From Galerina marginata (taxonomy: Eukaryota > Basidiomycota > Agaricomycetes > Agaricales > Galerinaceae), in assembly GCA_023014335.1 (NCBI GenBank), contig JAECYW010000004.1:992001-1056000 (forward strand): a stretch of DNA of 64,000 nucleotides, in the 5' to 3' direction. The notes below the pieces were generated by a model. It searched no databases and was not told the DNA's origin. It saw only the letters and a list, made by a program, of their open reading frames with translations. The position numbers were made by a program, and so were the translations under genes. Shown piece by piece: positions 44,210 through 56,308 of the stretch (the stretch's first letter is position 1; every line of letters starts with the position of its first letter).

Positions 44210-44705
44210 CTAAGATATGACAAATGACGTTGTTTTGAGCAAGATTTTTGTACTTGTCCTAGGGCCAGTCAGCTGGGATAGACAACAAGTAGGCAAAACT
44301 GCTGGTACCTGGTCATAGTATACAAAGGTGTAGTAAACGGTAGTTGAAGTGTGTTCGGCCCACTCTCGGTGCTTGTACGTGTACCGATTGGCATCAAGGT
44401 CCATGAAAGTGGAGCTGCTGTCACGTAGAATAGGTAACCATAAAAAGATGTTGAGGTCATCCACAGAGGATTTATCAGGTGTTGTAAGGACACCAGCAAT
44501 AAGTGGAACGTCAACGAGGTGAATATCAGATGCGTCAACGCCGAGCAGCGCACACTTTCGATAACCATTGGATTCCTGTGGGGTAAACTGTTTGTTAATT
44601 AAGCAACTGGGTGAGACAATGACGCTGTGGCTGGCTCACTGTGGGCAACCGTCTGAGCAGCTCTCTTCCAAGATTGGGAATGGTTTCATCGTTAAGGATG
44701 TGCAT
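44210..44705 (-). CDS. Small two-exon hypothetical protein, 143 aa
   Basis: Exons 44705-44640 and 44575-44210, with a 64-bp intron GTGAGC..ACAG and phase zero. Start MHILNDETIP; the body has VDASDIHLVDVPLIAG and YYTFVYYDQVPAVLP. No family recognised. It is convergent with, and overlaps by a few bases, a small plus-strand open frame that ends at 44213, so one of the two may be spurious. Its 5' end lies about 90 bp from the KDZ transposon, so the promoter may have been altered. Confidence 0.4.
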
Positions 44706-44794
44706 GACCGTGGCGTTGGCACTTGGTGAGTGCTTTAATTAAGAGTGTCTAGATTAGTTAATCATGATTGATGGCAACATTGGGATTTCGAGGA

Positions 44795-45353
44795 CACCTT
44801 AGGTTCCCACATATGTAGTCCCATCAGACGACAGGAACCGGTCACGTCATGTCATTTGGTTGGTATCGAAAATCGTTATTTCTCTTACACTCCGTTATTC
44901 AGGTGGCTAGGTGCTCACTTTTACTTTGAGGTGCGAGTAGATAAGACTAGATAGAGATAAGACAAAGATAATAGATTAGACATAGATTGTAGATTAGACA
45001 AGATTATAGATAAAGACATAGATTGCGATTACCGGTATATCTTGGCCAGGCACCCTGTGCTGTCACCGTCGGGAACGGATGGTCCCGTCTCTACCGTGCC
45101 GCCCGTCGGGTTCCCAGCCGCTCCTAGGCACTCCGCGCTCGCGCCTCCTTCCCTTTTCGTTCGTCAGTTGGCAGGTCCGTGCACGCTCCCTTTGCGGTTA
45201 TCCCCAAAACGGTTCCATCCTGTCCCCCGCCCCCCGTCTCCCTCGTACCGTCCCCTCCCCTCCGCTCCCCTTATCCCATCCCCTGCCTGCCCCTCCTTTC
45301 TCCCTCCCCTGTTCACCCTTTAATAATACTCACTGACTTTCAATGATGTAGAA
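44795..45353 (+). repeat. Left TIR of the KDZ transposon
   Basis: Reverse complement of 54521-55080 with only scattered mismatches (for example AAAACGG for GAAACAG). It includes a simple AGATAAGACA/TAGATTAGACA-like array at about 44930-45030 and a C-rich segment near 45220-45310. Confidence 0.9.
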
Positions 45354-45909
45354 TATGTATTATCACTGTATTATCACTGTAATATATAACTTGACTATAT
45401 TGTAAGTATGATAACCATAATCTAGTTGTACAGGTAGTTAATAGATAAATGCAGTAGGAGCTCATTGCTAGACCTCGGGGAGTAAAACTTTCGTTGAGTA
45501 TGCGCTGCGCGACGAGGGGAGCCCGCACTCATGGGGAGGTTCACTTTCAGGCACCTGAGTTCCCATGACGCAGATGAGCGCCGGCGCCGTCTGTCATGAG
45601 TCCCTGATATGCCGCCCACCTGTCATTTATTGATGGAAAATGACATGTTCGTAACCGATGCGATGGACATCGGGACATCAAACTTAAAAAGGAAGTAAGT
45701 CCCTTTTGCAGAATTTCGCAAGGACAGATGGGAAGGCACGCCGTTTCGAATTGTCTATTTCCTGTGGCGCAATTTCAAATATAACCTTTTATCAGAATAT
45801 ATTACGACATGTGTCAAAAAACAACTACAGGGCGAGGAATCAGCTGTCAGAGAAAGCTAAAAAGGAAACTGGCAGGGTATGCGGCAAGAAATTGAATCAA
45901 AAAAGGAAG
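45354..45909. other. Left subterminal region of the KDZ transposon
   Basis: No gene; 556 bases between the TIR and the stop of accessory gene 1. It contains short direct repeats TATTATCACTGTA (45358 and 45370) and otherwise nothing I recognise. Confidence 0.4.
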
Positions 45910-47368
45910 TTAGTCGTCAGCGTCGTCGTCGACGACCTCAGCGCTCTTCGGAGCACGAGGGCGCTTCTTCAAGCGCGATTCCTCGTCCGAGTCGACTTTG
46001 TCATCGGCTGCTCGTTTTTTACCCTTCGTCCGCGCCTTCTTTGAACCGGTATTGTCTTTCTTCGAGCCTATATCACTTCGCGCTTTTCGGCTCTTGGCAG
46101 CCAAAGTCCCCTCTTTGATCTGTTTCTCCCGTTCCTCGCGTCGCGCCTTGACCTCGAGTGGCGATAACTTCACAAACTTGCACTCGCCGTTGTTGATAGC
46201 ACCAAGCAACTTACGGAGGCCTGGAAGCGAGGTGGAGAGGGCACTCGGGGACGCAAACTTCTCGAATGTCCAGCCTTGAAGCTCAATGCCGTATTTTAGC
46301 ACGATGAGTTCTTCGTAGTCGACGTATTTCATAGTTGCTTTTGAATCACCTGTAATAGCCCCTGTCCAATGTTAATGCCCAGAATGAAACACAAAAAGAT
46401 TGACTGCACACCTAACATGTTCAAGATCTTCTGGGTAATCTGGCGCTTCATGTCGTCCGACTTTTGCTTCGACGTTCAAAGTAAATCTGTTCCGATATCT
46501 TGTGAGACGCCGAAGAAAAGAAAGTGAGAGATGCTACATACTAACTGTGTCACAGCCCGCAATCGCAAATGCCTCGATTTTTGCCCCAACGTAGGCCGGA
46601 TCCCAAGGCTTGTGAATGGGTACGGCCGTTGGCATGTAGTCCAAGAGTGCTTGGGATGTAAAGTACCAGACAGGATCCATGGCGTATTCGGGTGTGTTAC
46701 GGACCACGCAGAAGAAGGCCTCAATGCCGACACGCATATTGAGGGCCTTGAGCTACAAGGCAATGAGAATCAGCAAGGTTAGAAGTAAGAGAGAAAGGAC
46801 ATACCATGTTGCGGATCGTCTCGAGAGTGGCGGATATATCCTGTACACGTGCCCTAGCTGTCGGGCGCTTACACTTATTGAGACTCGTACTCTCGTGGGC
46901 CGCGGTTATTTTGGCAAGTTCTGCTTCGTCAAGGTTCTTGTATTCTTCCGCGTACTCGGCGGAGTGGAGGGTAGCGAGGGTTGGAGTTTCACCATCTGCA
47001 TGTAAGGTAGTCACGAAATGATAACAAAATTCAAAATCAGGGAACTCACTGTCGCGCAGCTCACTTGCCTTCATGGCAAGGAAGGCATTATGTCGATTGA
47101 CCTTTCCTTGCTTGTAAACCAAGTGAGCACCGGCCTGGAAAAAATGATCGAGAATGCGGCGTTGTTTCTTGTTGAAACGTCGAGCAAGGTCCGCGGCAAG
47201 TGTTAAGGTTGATGCCTTCCATTCACGGACTTCTTCGTCCAGTTCTTCTTTGCGTTTGCGGGCACGAGCCGACCTCTCTTGCCGTTGTGCATCAGTGAGA
47301 GGCGCCTTCGAAGAAACAGTGTGACGAGCACGCGACCGAGGTAGACGAATTGTGTTAGACTTGGGCAT
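45910..47368 (-). CDS. KDZ accessory gene 1, 407 aa, unknown function
   Basis: Five exons: 47368-47050, 46995-46805, 46752-46546, 46466-46412 and 46361-45910, all joining in frame. The N-terminal ~110 residues are basic and helical (DAQRQERSARARKRKEELDEE). The middle is globular with Trp/Tyr-rich segments. A domain near 270-320 reads MKYVDYEELIVLKYGIELQGWT, and the C-terminus is Lys/Arg/Glu-rich (KKARTKGKKRAADDK), nuclear in style. I recognise the YEE-IV-KY-V-L-GW style as one that recurs in mushroom genomes but know no function for it. Location inside the element suggests a transposition or regulatory helper. Confidence 0.72.
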
Positions 47369-47710
47369 TTTCGAAGTTTTGAAGATCTTACTCCTCATGA
47401 ATTATAAGTCATTCGAATAAAACGGTAACACAATATGTTGATTCAAGTCCATATACAAAAAATCGACAAAAACGGCTAGCTAAATTCACCTCAAAATAAT
47501 CCCGACACATCAGAAACCAGGCGACAAGTTCCCAGTGGCAAAGAAAGGGACCATAAAGGGAAAGGAGGGCGGGATATGGAGGAATATATCAAAAAGGGAG
47601 AGGGAAGGACGATGGCAGGACAACGGAAAGGGTCAATTGAAAGCAATACATTTCGAGTCAAAAAAGGACGGCGGGACACCAAAAGAGGGGGACAACAAAA
47701 GAAATACAAT

Positions 47711-49241
47711 TCAGTCGGAAAATCCCTTGAGCATCAACTTAGTGAGAGTGTCTATCATCTCCTTCGGGAGTTTGAATTTCGCCAACTGGTCGGGCCATGA
47801 AGGAATAGCATAGCTGTTCCTTATGGAATCCAGGGAACCTGATAAGTGGGATAAATCATGGAGGGTTAAGTATTCATTATAGTCCGCAAAGGATTCAAAG
47901 GAGTGTGACCTCGCTCCACCCTGAAACTCGAGGAAACCCTCGAAAGGGGTAGCTGGACGAGAGGAAGGAGTGCCTGCCCGACGAGAAGACGTTGGAGTAG
48001 CTGGGTTGCCCGCCAAGGCAGTTTTACGTGGGGTAACAGGCAAGCGTAACGGGGAGGTGTAGTTGATTGTCCTACGCGAAGGCGAGATCAGCGGCCCAGA
48101 GTTGGGCGAGGCGTGGGCAGAGGGAGATGGTTGAAGGGCAAATGAAACAGTGTGACGACCCCCAGATCCATCCGCCAGCGCGGACAAATGAGACCTCGCA
48201 GCCTCGAGCTGTGCGGCGTGATTGCACTCACGCGCCAGAGCTTCAGACAATGCCTTCTTGGTTTCAACGAGCTCTGCACGAACAGCGGCGAGCTCGTATT
48301 CCAAGTGGGCATACCTTTCGACAGCTTCGATAGCCTGCCACTCGGAGGCCGACGGCTCGAATTGTTCAAACTGATTGTCGTCGTCGTCACGGCGAGAAGT
48401 GCTGGTCTGACTGTTGTTATTATCACGGTGAGGAGTGCTGGTCTGATTGTCGCTGTTATCACGACGAGGAGCGCTGGTATCCAAATTGATGCGACAGCCA
48501 TGGTAAAGAAAAGAACTGGAACCATGCGGAATGGCAACGGGCTGCTCCACCTGTTCAGCGTAAGGAAGCGGGACTCGGCCATTGGCACCTTGGGTCATAG
48601 GCCACATCGCCCGCGCACAGCGTCCCCACCGGTCAATGACAGGTAACCCAATTTCCACAATGAATTGCTGCACCATACGAGAAAGGATAGGAGACAGGCG
48701 AGGGTCCTCGTCAATCAAATACCCCGGGAAATGCACATCTGCTTTGACAAATTCGGGCTGAAGAGGTGAGTTGGGGCGGTTGCTTCCCTCAACGTGAAGC
48801 ACGAGAGTAACCCCTCCATAGGCTCGATCCAACAACGAAGCCTGAAAGAATTCAGTCAGATAATAAGTTCATAACGAGTACAAAAAAACTTACTAGATCA
48901 AATATCAACTTCTGGAGGCGGGTACGCATGGCAGCGCGTGTGGCAGCGGTACCGGTTGGCATCCCATCGCGAAGGGTCTGAAATTCAGGAGGGAATTGAT
49001 ACGGCGCCAACTGAAGGGAGTTGGTGGAGAGGCTAAGCGACGTCGCAATCCAGGCCAAGTCGGCCGCCTCGAAGGAAAGGCGATGGTTGTCGTATGCCCC
49101 CGGAAGATTAGGGAGCGCGCTGCAATGGCGACGCAAATTGTACAAACCCAAAGGATTGTACTTGATACGATGGAGAGGCTGAGGACGAGTGCCAGCACCG
49201 TGAGGCGCTGGGATATTAACGTTGGTTCCCCAATTCTGCAT
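47711..49241 (-). CDS. KDZ accessory gene 2, 492 aa, coiled-coil protein
   Basis: Two exons, 49241-48894 and 48841-47711, phase zero, 52-bp intron. The N-terminal ~230 residues are globular and unrecognised. An acidic/Asn-Asp-Arg repeat region follows, with a triplicated S-x-RRD-NN-QTST-like unit near 285-325. A predicted coiled coil lies at about 335-390 (VERYAHLEYELAAVRAELVETKKAL), then a Ser/Thr/Pro-rich stretch and a short folded C-terminus. No catalytic motif seen. Same strand as the transposase and accessory gene 1. A role in the transposition complex is only inferred from location. Confidence 0.72.
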
Positions 49242-50409
49242 GGAAGGAGGATGATAAGGGAGGAATGGGCAAGGGCACGAACACTCGTTTTAAGTGTTGT
49301 CGAATGACAAGACCCTGCGATCAGGGAGGTGGTGAAGTGCGACCGAACCCTATTGCCCATAAATGGCGCAGACAAGTCCAAGATTGGAAATCGTCGGTGA
49401 GGCTTTCATGGAGGAGAAGGAAGGGATTGTACTGCAACAGTGCGAGCATCCCTCCATCTCAAAAAAAGGTGGGAGACACCTGGCAAAGAATTGAACCGAT
49501 TTCCACAGTAAAATAGATATTAGACAAGAACACTCACGCAGACCATCATTAAAATGGTTTTACTGAAACCTCTTCAAAATCGTTATCGAGGATCTTCCAT
49601 GCAAGTTGGTGCAATGAGTTAGGCGGAGAGGTTGAAATTTTCGTGTGTGACCTTTATGAATCCGCTTATGTAAGATTTTCCGACTTTCCTGGACTCGGAA
49701 GCTAGATCGTGCCCAAAGAAAGGTTGAAAAGTATAATGCCGTCGAAAGGGGATTTCCCCAAGTCAGATTGTTCAAATAATGCCAGAAATGGTATCAATAC
49801 CTACCATCGTGTGTCGTGAACACTTTTACCGATGTATTTCTCTCAGAAACGTTGGGTACCCGTTGTATTCAACCAGAACTCGACAAGGACTCAATATCTT
49901 GCGTTCTTCTCACGCATTGAGTCGGTAATAACAGACGCAGTTTTAGGACGTTTGAAAAATGAATGAGAGCGTCAGAATGACCTGAATTTTACCTTTCGAA
50001 CGGTACATAGTTGTGTTTTGGGCATTTTTTTAGGTGTGTGACTGTTGCTGCTGGCTAGAAGACATTCGGAACTGTTTTTGTATGATCAACTGCAATGAAC
50101 GTAAATGTTAGGTATAATTTCTAGAAGACTACAAGCAGCTACGGGTAAAGATGATAAAGACACAGAGAAGCAGGAGAAGCGCTGACTTTACGGGTTATAG
50201 ATTCAAGCTCGACAACTTGAACCGCGTAACTCATGCTTCGTCTCGGAAATCAGCCAATTGCTTTCGTTTGGGGGACAGGAAGGAGTGGCAAGTGATATCT
50301 ATTAATTTCATGGTAGTTGTAAATACATTGCAGAGCTACGAAGACAAGTATGTGACGATGTATGACGGCAACAGCAGCTACATATCGTATGAAACAATGT
50401 AAACATAGA
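49242..50409. other. Non-coding gap within the KDZ transposon
   Basis: Holds the upstream region of accessory gene 2 and the 3' flank of the transposase gene. No frame longer than ~80 codons and no splice-consistent exon set were found; nothing else recognised. Confidence 0.45.
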
Positions 50410-53400
50410 CTACTTGTTATCAACAATATCTAACTTCTCAAGCAGGTCAACGAAGACGTCAGTGTCGGCATCACCATCACTCTCAGCCAAAATAGTGGGG
50501 TCTGTGGCTGGTTCCTCCTCATACTCAACAATGACCTCAGTGATCTTGAGGAGATCGGTGACCCACGGAGGAGGGGGTACATTAGCCCTAAGATCCGGGT
50601 CGCGGCCATCTCGCTCTCCATGGAAAAGGCTCCCGCTGAAACCAGGCAGCTGACTTGTTTGGATAAGCTGCTTGACAATGACTTCATACAATCGTTGTCG
50701 GTATGACCAGCGTGCAGAGATTTCACGGGCCAGGGGAGGGTTGATGATGAGGAGCTTGCATACAGCATGGTAATGGTCCACGTAGTCGTTGTACAGAAAT
50801 GTGAGGAGGCGGCATATCTCGACATTGAGTCGACAAATTTCTTCCTTTGCACGTTTGATCCCAAAGTACAAAACCATGCCCTCGCAATTAGCCACTTGAG
50901 CCCACTCCAACGATCGGATATCCTGCCGAGTATCCCGTAATAGATTGAAATCCGCCACGTTGACCGCATTCACCACAGCCTCCCATGTCAAAGGAGATCT
51001 GGGGGGATTGAGCTGCGCGGCTGCTTCGTTGTACCGTTTCAACGCCGACTGAATCGCGTCAACACGAGTCTTGAGAGACTTGCTGATTTTCTCGCGAAGC
51101 TTATACCCTGCACATAATGAGGACGAGGTCACATTGACGAGGGGGGAGGCACATACCCACGCCACTCATACCCAGCTTCGTCATTTCAAACAATCGTTGC
51201 ACCACAAGACGTTCCAGATCGTCAATCGCACGACGGTACTTGCGTTCTCGAACAATGGTGAGAGTGTCGACGTACTCTTGCGATGTCGGGGCCCAACGTG
51301 TCGGAATGTTATGCTCGTCCTCGTATCGTAGGACTTCCGCATTCTTTGCTTGCCACCGCTCGAACGTTGTCCTATACTGGGTTGTTATCTTGGTGATCTG
51401 CTTGCCCGTATATCCACGATTGACCATCAGGTGGTCCCGCTGCTTGTACTGTTCTTCTGCCTGATCACTTTTACGCCTACGAAATTTCATCAGTGGTAGC
51501 AAACGAAGGAAAGGAATAAAACATACTTAAGTTCATCGAGGTCAAAAAGCAAGTCCATATAGTCCGCGGTCTCCTTCACATCTGGCCGCTCCAGACGAAG
51601 CGCTGCGAGGTATGCACGTTCTTCTTTGAGATACCTTTCGTAGTCCTGGGCACCGATTCCCAACTCAGTGGACAGTGCCGCCAGTCTTTGTCCGTCAATT
51701 TCAATCCGCTCCACTGCTTGACGGTAGTTTTGATAAATGAAATTGCCTAATATTCAAGGATGATTAGTACAGGCAGATAACTTAAGAAAGCATCAATTAC
51801 TTACCTGATACCGCTAGTTTGTCTAGATCATGGAAATGGAAGTGTTCGTCGATGTGCTGATGTCGGTGAAACGGAGTTGCGAGGCGGGTAATTGATGCAA
51901 GCTCATTAGAACGATAGAACGTTCTTTCGCATTCCTCGAAGTCTTCCAGGCCTAGCCCTTCAACGTAAAGGGGATGCCATCTGACTTGACATCCTCGATT
52001 ATGCGCATGGCCGTGGAATGCGGGTACAACGCCATTAAGACGGAAAGCGACAGTTTTGGCGCCAAGTGAACTTCTAGACAGGGTGGTCCAAAAGGCACAC
52101 ATAATATCGTAGCCAAGGCAGATGTCGGGTCCATAGAAATCGTATAGCCGTCGGATCACCGCCAGGGGGTACTTCATTCTATGGGCTGTCAGTATCAATG
52201 TCAACCGTGGCAGATGCGAAAAAACATACAATTCTCCACTACGTATCATGTCACATATGACAAGGACATGACCATGCCGACAGACTGCCAAGAAGATTCC
52301 TGCTATCGCGAAAAGGGCGAACATCTTCTTGCAAGCTTCGGGTCCTGCATTGCGCCACCAGTCAACACATGTGTCCAGGCACTTGGCGAGATCGTCGTGT
52401 TCGGTGATATTGAGCCATGCTGTTTCTTCGGACGTGAGGTCTTTGAGGTCTGCGGTCTCTGACGGCGCCGCCGCTGGCACGGAACCTGTCTTGCCAGATG
52501 GACCTGCAGTAGATCGGGAGGGGCGGGGTTTGCTCTGAATAAACGAAACGCTTCAGTTGAATTCACAAAAACGTAATCACAACTTACGTTCGCAACCTCG
52601 TCTCTGAAGACGTTGACGCTATCGGGATTGATCCAACGAGCCGAATCCGTGGTCCTGCTATCAGTCCGAACAGTGCCTGCACGATAGGTGCTATCGACGA
52701 GCTTCAACGAGTTGTTGCCATCCATCGCGGCAAGGAAACTGAATTTGAGCTTCGGTTCGCCTTCCGTTTTGTAGAGACATGGGGGACAAATATTCTTCTG
52801 AGACCATTTGGGATCTTCACGACCAAGTTCGATGGTAATGCGGCGACGGACTTCACGAAGGATGGCCAGGTAGCAGTCATATGCATTGCTCAGTTGATCG
52901 GCGAGATAGGGCGCATGTGGCACCTGGAACCTTTTTAATTTCAGTCATTAACATGGTAAAAATGGACTTACGGAGTGGAAATGGTTCAAGCTCTTCGCAA
53001 ATGCGTCGAAGCTGAAACGGGGATGGACACGACGGAGTTGTCGGTAGAAAGCGAGCAACTGAATAGAAAATGCAAGGTGCGGCTGATCAGGAGAGGCGCC
53101 AAGGTATCCATGAAGGATTAGAGTAACCGAAGCGAAGGGAGTGGTTGACAGATGGGCGAACGGGCAAAGTCTGCGTCCTGGAAATGTGAAGTATGTCAGT
53201 GACAGTTCGAATCAGAAATCGGTTCGGTTGACTTAGGTGTTGAAATAAACTTAGCAGAAGCGGAGAATGGACCTTGAGGAATGAGGAAAAAGCCAGGTAT
53301 ATTACGTTTGACCTAGGGAGCTCGTAGGCAAACAGATGAGAAAAGGAAAGAGCATACAAGCTACGATTAAAGGTGTGATTATGTAAGACTACCAAAAGCG

Positions 53401-54109
53401 TAACTAGCTTGCCAAATTCCAACATTAGGCACGCACGTTCGAACTCAATAACTTGCAGATCCCATCTTTCAGGCGCTTGCAGTTCGCAGACTTTCGCACC
53501 ATTTGCCTGATATGCAAGATAGGCATCCACGAGATCGGGCAATTGGGAGCGCCACTGTTGCATTTGCTGTTCCACTCGATCCTGGCGTGTTCGGAAATCG
53601 TGACGCTTTCTGGAAGAATTATTTAGCTCCTACGAATCTCTGGACAGTTCCAAGGGGCATACCTTTCTGCCATCGAATCCACAAAAATCTGCTGTAACGA
53701 GAATTCGCCCCCAGCATGACTGAGGAAAAACCCCTCTTCGCCAGGCGGGGGCGCCGCTAGGGGTACATTCAAGTCTTCTTCGTCTACCCAGCTTGATGCG
53801 TCTCCGTCGGCCATGTTGACATCATTTTCGTTCAATTCAAGAAGGTCCTGCCGGTCTTGGAAATTCAACACTACATAGTTTGAGTACAACGTTGGAAATG
53901 AATAAACAATTTGAAGTCTTACCTTCGATACGACGCTTTTGCTGCTCTTTTTCCAGCGCAATCTGCTTTCTAGACTTGTTCAAAGTGAGTTTGATCTTCT
54001 TTGAACTGTCACTACGGGGCCGCGAGCTCTTCGAAGCCGAGGAGGTGGTTGTCCGAGACGTGGCAAAGCTGGTGTCCACATGCACAGTAACGCCTCGAGA
54101 GAGCCGCAT
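50410..54109 (-). CDS. KDZ transposase, 1003 aa
   Basis: Ten exons whose phases all agree: 54109-53923, 53855-53663, 53609-53437, 53177-52972, 52923-52588, 52534-52230, 52178-51805, 51746-51527, 51476-51157 and 51107-50410. Family signatures in order: LHGYLGASP and RRVHPRFSFDAFAK in exon 4; a CPPC knuckle and MDGNNSLK with catalytic-type Asp in exon 5; VCRHGHVL in exon 6; YDIMCAF, HAHNRGCQVRWHP and GLGLEDFEECER in exon 7. These identify a KDZ (Zisupton-like) RNase H-fold transposase, which cuts at the TIRs in the nucleus. The third intron (259 bp) is unusually long, and hydrophobic residues encoded there are excluded. No disabling change was found. Confidence 0.9.
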
Positions 54110-54520
54110 AACGGAGGGGGAGGGGGAAGGAAGGTATACGGTGAGCGATAGCAACGAGACATGGGTGTTACAAAGTAAGGTGTCCTGGCAGGGAGGAGGA
54201 AGGAATGACATGGACTTGGGGTGGGGCGAGGCACCGGCAATTTGCAAGCGCCAGCGCCCAACTGTCAATACCTGACACGACTGATTGATGGATAGATTCT
54301 AGGCATCCATTGTACTATATTTAGTCACTCTCGGTGCCTTGTGCGCGGACAACCGCCTGCGACGAGCGCACCAACAAAGACCATGACCGTCTGCGATGCG
54401 CGCGCTGGCAAAGACTCACCGGCTGTTTGATAAGGAGCTACTGAGTATATTATCTTGCTGCTGCAGTGGTTGTATCATTTAATTACTGCTATAATAAAAA
54501 CAAAGTACTCGTTAATACGT
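54110..54520. other. Upstream region of the transposase gene
   Basis: Between the transposase ATG and the right TIR; presumed promoter. A pyrimidine-rich run on the minus strand precedes the ATG. No gene seen. Confidence 0.4.
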
Positions 54521-55080
54521 GTTCTACATCATTGAAAGTCAGTGAGTATTATTAAAGGGTGAACAGGGGAGGGAGAAAGGAGGGGCAGGCAGGGGATGGG
54601 ATAAGGGGAGCGGAGGGGAGGGGACGGTACGAGGGAGACGGGGGGCGGGGGACAGGATGGAACTGTTTCGGGGATAACCGCAAAGGGAGCGTGCACGGAC
54701 CTGCCAACCGACGAACGAAAAGGGAAGGAGGCGCGAGCGCGGAGTGCCTAGGAGCGGCTGGGAACCCGACGGGCGGCACGGTAGAGACGGGACCATCCGT
54801 TCCCGACGGTGACAGCACAGGGTGCCTGGCCAAGATATACCGGTAATCACAATCTATGTCTTTATCTATAATCTTGTCTAATCTACAATCTATGTCTAAT
54901 CTATTATCTTTGTCTTATCTCTATCTAGTCTTATCTACTCGCACCTCAAAGTAAAAGTGAGCACCTAGCCACCCGAATAACGGAGTGTAAGAGAAATAAC
55001 AATTTTCGATACCAACCAAATGACATGACGTGACCGGTTCCTGTCGTCTGATGGGACTACATATGTGGGAACCTAAGGTG
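54521..55080 (-). repeat. Right TIR of the KDZ transposon
   Basis: Inverted copy of 44795-45353; ends CCTAAGGTG followed by TCGAGGA. Confidence 0.9.
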
Positions 55081-55082
55081 TC

Positions 55083-55310
55083 GAGGAACAGAAGACAGGT
55101 AGAAAACATAACATGTACAAAGCCATCAATGATGGCAACATTTGGATTTTGAGGAACGGGAGATAGGTAGAAAAAATAACATGTACAAAGCCATCAATGA
55201 TGGCAACATTTAGATTTCAAGGAACGGGGGATGGGTAAAAAAAATAACAAGAGCAAACATGGCGAAGTGTTGGACTTAAAACATGGACAAAGATGATCAT
55301 GATGGCAACA
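55083..55310 (+). repeat. 68-bp tandem repeat, interrupted by the KDZ insertion
   Basis: Units start GAGGAACAGAAGACAGG (55083), GAGGAACGGGAGATAGG (55151) and AAGGAACGGGGGATGGG (55219). Each contains AACATGTACAAAGCCATCA-like and GATGGCAACATT words; later units decay. The end of a unit (GATTGATGGCAACATTGGGATTTCGAGGA, in two parts) lies on the far side of the transposon at 44766-44794, so the array was the insertion site. Confidence 0.75.
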
Positions 55311-55320
55311 TTGGACCTTC

Positions 55321-55990
55321 CTTAAACCTGAATTTAGGGGGGGTGAGGGACCTTGCTTTCAGCAAGGTGACGCTTCCACGATGCGCCACATTCCGTCGAT
55401 CATTCTGAAACATTATCCTTGTTTTGTTGTCTACTTTCCTTGTTCCTACCCCTGGTTCCTAAGATAACGGAGTCCTATGTAGTAGATCTTTAGTTGAATA
55501 CGACATTCTTCTCACCCCATCGTTAGCACCTTACGGTTCGGTTTATACGATAGAAACATCGTTTGGTATCGTCTCGGATCGCTCCCTATCGCATCACTCT
55601 CGTCTCTCGCATCGAAATTTGTTTATTATCATTTTATCTACTAACTATCACTCACCTTCCTTAGATCCCCTCGAACCACCACACAAACGGAGTTTGCGCC
55701 CCACTTTGTTTCAACAAAGTATTTCGAACTCACGCACACTTGTGCATCTTCACCATGCCAGCGGGATACGCGAGGCAGTGTGGGCGAGGCTAGGGGAAGA
55801 GCCCACATCGTCGGACTGCTGATATTAGCCCCGTGATGATGTCATGGGCTTCTATTCCTGTCGTTGTCTGCTTCAACACCCATTAAGCGCCCGAGCCACC
55901 ACTGACCCAACTGCCTGCACAGTGCACCTCTCCCCTGTAAAAGGATGTAAGCAGTTCAAGAGAAAAATATGGACTCGTAGATGCCATGCT
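55321..55990. other. Region between tandem repeat and copia relic
   Basis: Contains a G-run followed by TGAGGGACC (55337-55353), which looks like a polypurine tract plus LTR start, then a hairpin CCTTGCT-TTC-AGCAAGG (about 55352-55368) and later ACTTTGTT-TC-AACAAAGT (about 55704-55721). A copia LTR is possible, but no matching LTR end was found. No gene. Confidence 0.35.
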
Positions 55991-55997
55991 TCAAGGC

Positions 55998-56308
55998 AAT
56001 CGCTTACAAGCCACGTTAAGTAGTGCGAATGAGCACATACCTCGATCAATTGACGAAGCTCAAGCTTCTCCTGAATGGAGCGAGTGGGAAAGGCTATAAA
56101 GAAAGACTTTTCACTGCTAGAGGTCATGGAAACTTGGAGACTTGACGACTTACCGTCAGAACAAAAAGCTATTGGATGCAGATGGGTATTTGTGAAGAAA
56201 TGCAACGAGAGAGGTGATGTAGTCCAATATAAAGCGCGCCTCGTAGCACAGGACTTTTCCCAACTTCCAGGAATGGATTTTGACGGCACAATGTCAAAGG
56301 ACAAGTGA
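55998..56308 (+). pseudogene. Ty1/copia reverse transcriptase relic
   Basis: In the upstream part the frame reads ..IPRSIDEAQASPEWSEWE. After a frame change near 56090 it continues AIKKDFSLLEVMETWRLDDL, then AIGCRWVFVKK and YKARLVAQDFSQ, ending LPGMDFDGTMS before TGA at 56306-56308. The order P-S-EA...W--A---E---L--...TW-L--LP---K-IG-RWV--K and YKARLVA-G(D)-(F)SQ is the start of the copia RT domain. Only about 100 codons remain. The rest of pol, gag and integrase are absent nearby, so this is an old fragment. Confidence 0.8.

Larger units (their letters stand above)
44795..55080 (-). mobile_element. Complete KDZ-superfamily DNA transposon (10.3 kb)
   Basis: Terminal inverted repeats of about 560 bp begin CACCTTAGG and end CCTAAGGTG. 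TCGAGGA flanks both ends (44788-44794 and 55081-55087), a 7-bp, possibly 8-bp, target duplication. The interior holds a KDZ transposase gene and two further spliced genes, all on the minus strand. KDZ (Kyakuja-Dileera-Zisupton) transposons are known to be expanded in mushroom-forming fungi. Intact frames, near-identical TIRs and an undamaged target duplication suggest recent activity. Confidence 0.92.

Noticed and set aside
55337..55990. Possible copia LTR starting TGAGGGACC after a G-run
   Set aside because: No matching LTR end, no second copy in the window and no target duplication found.
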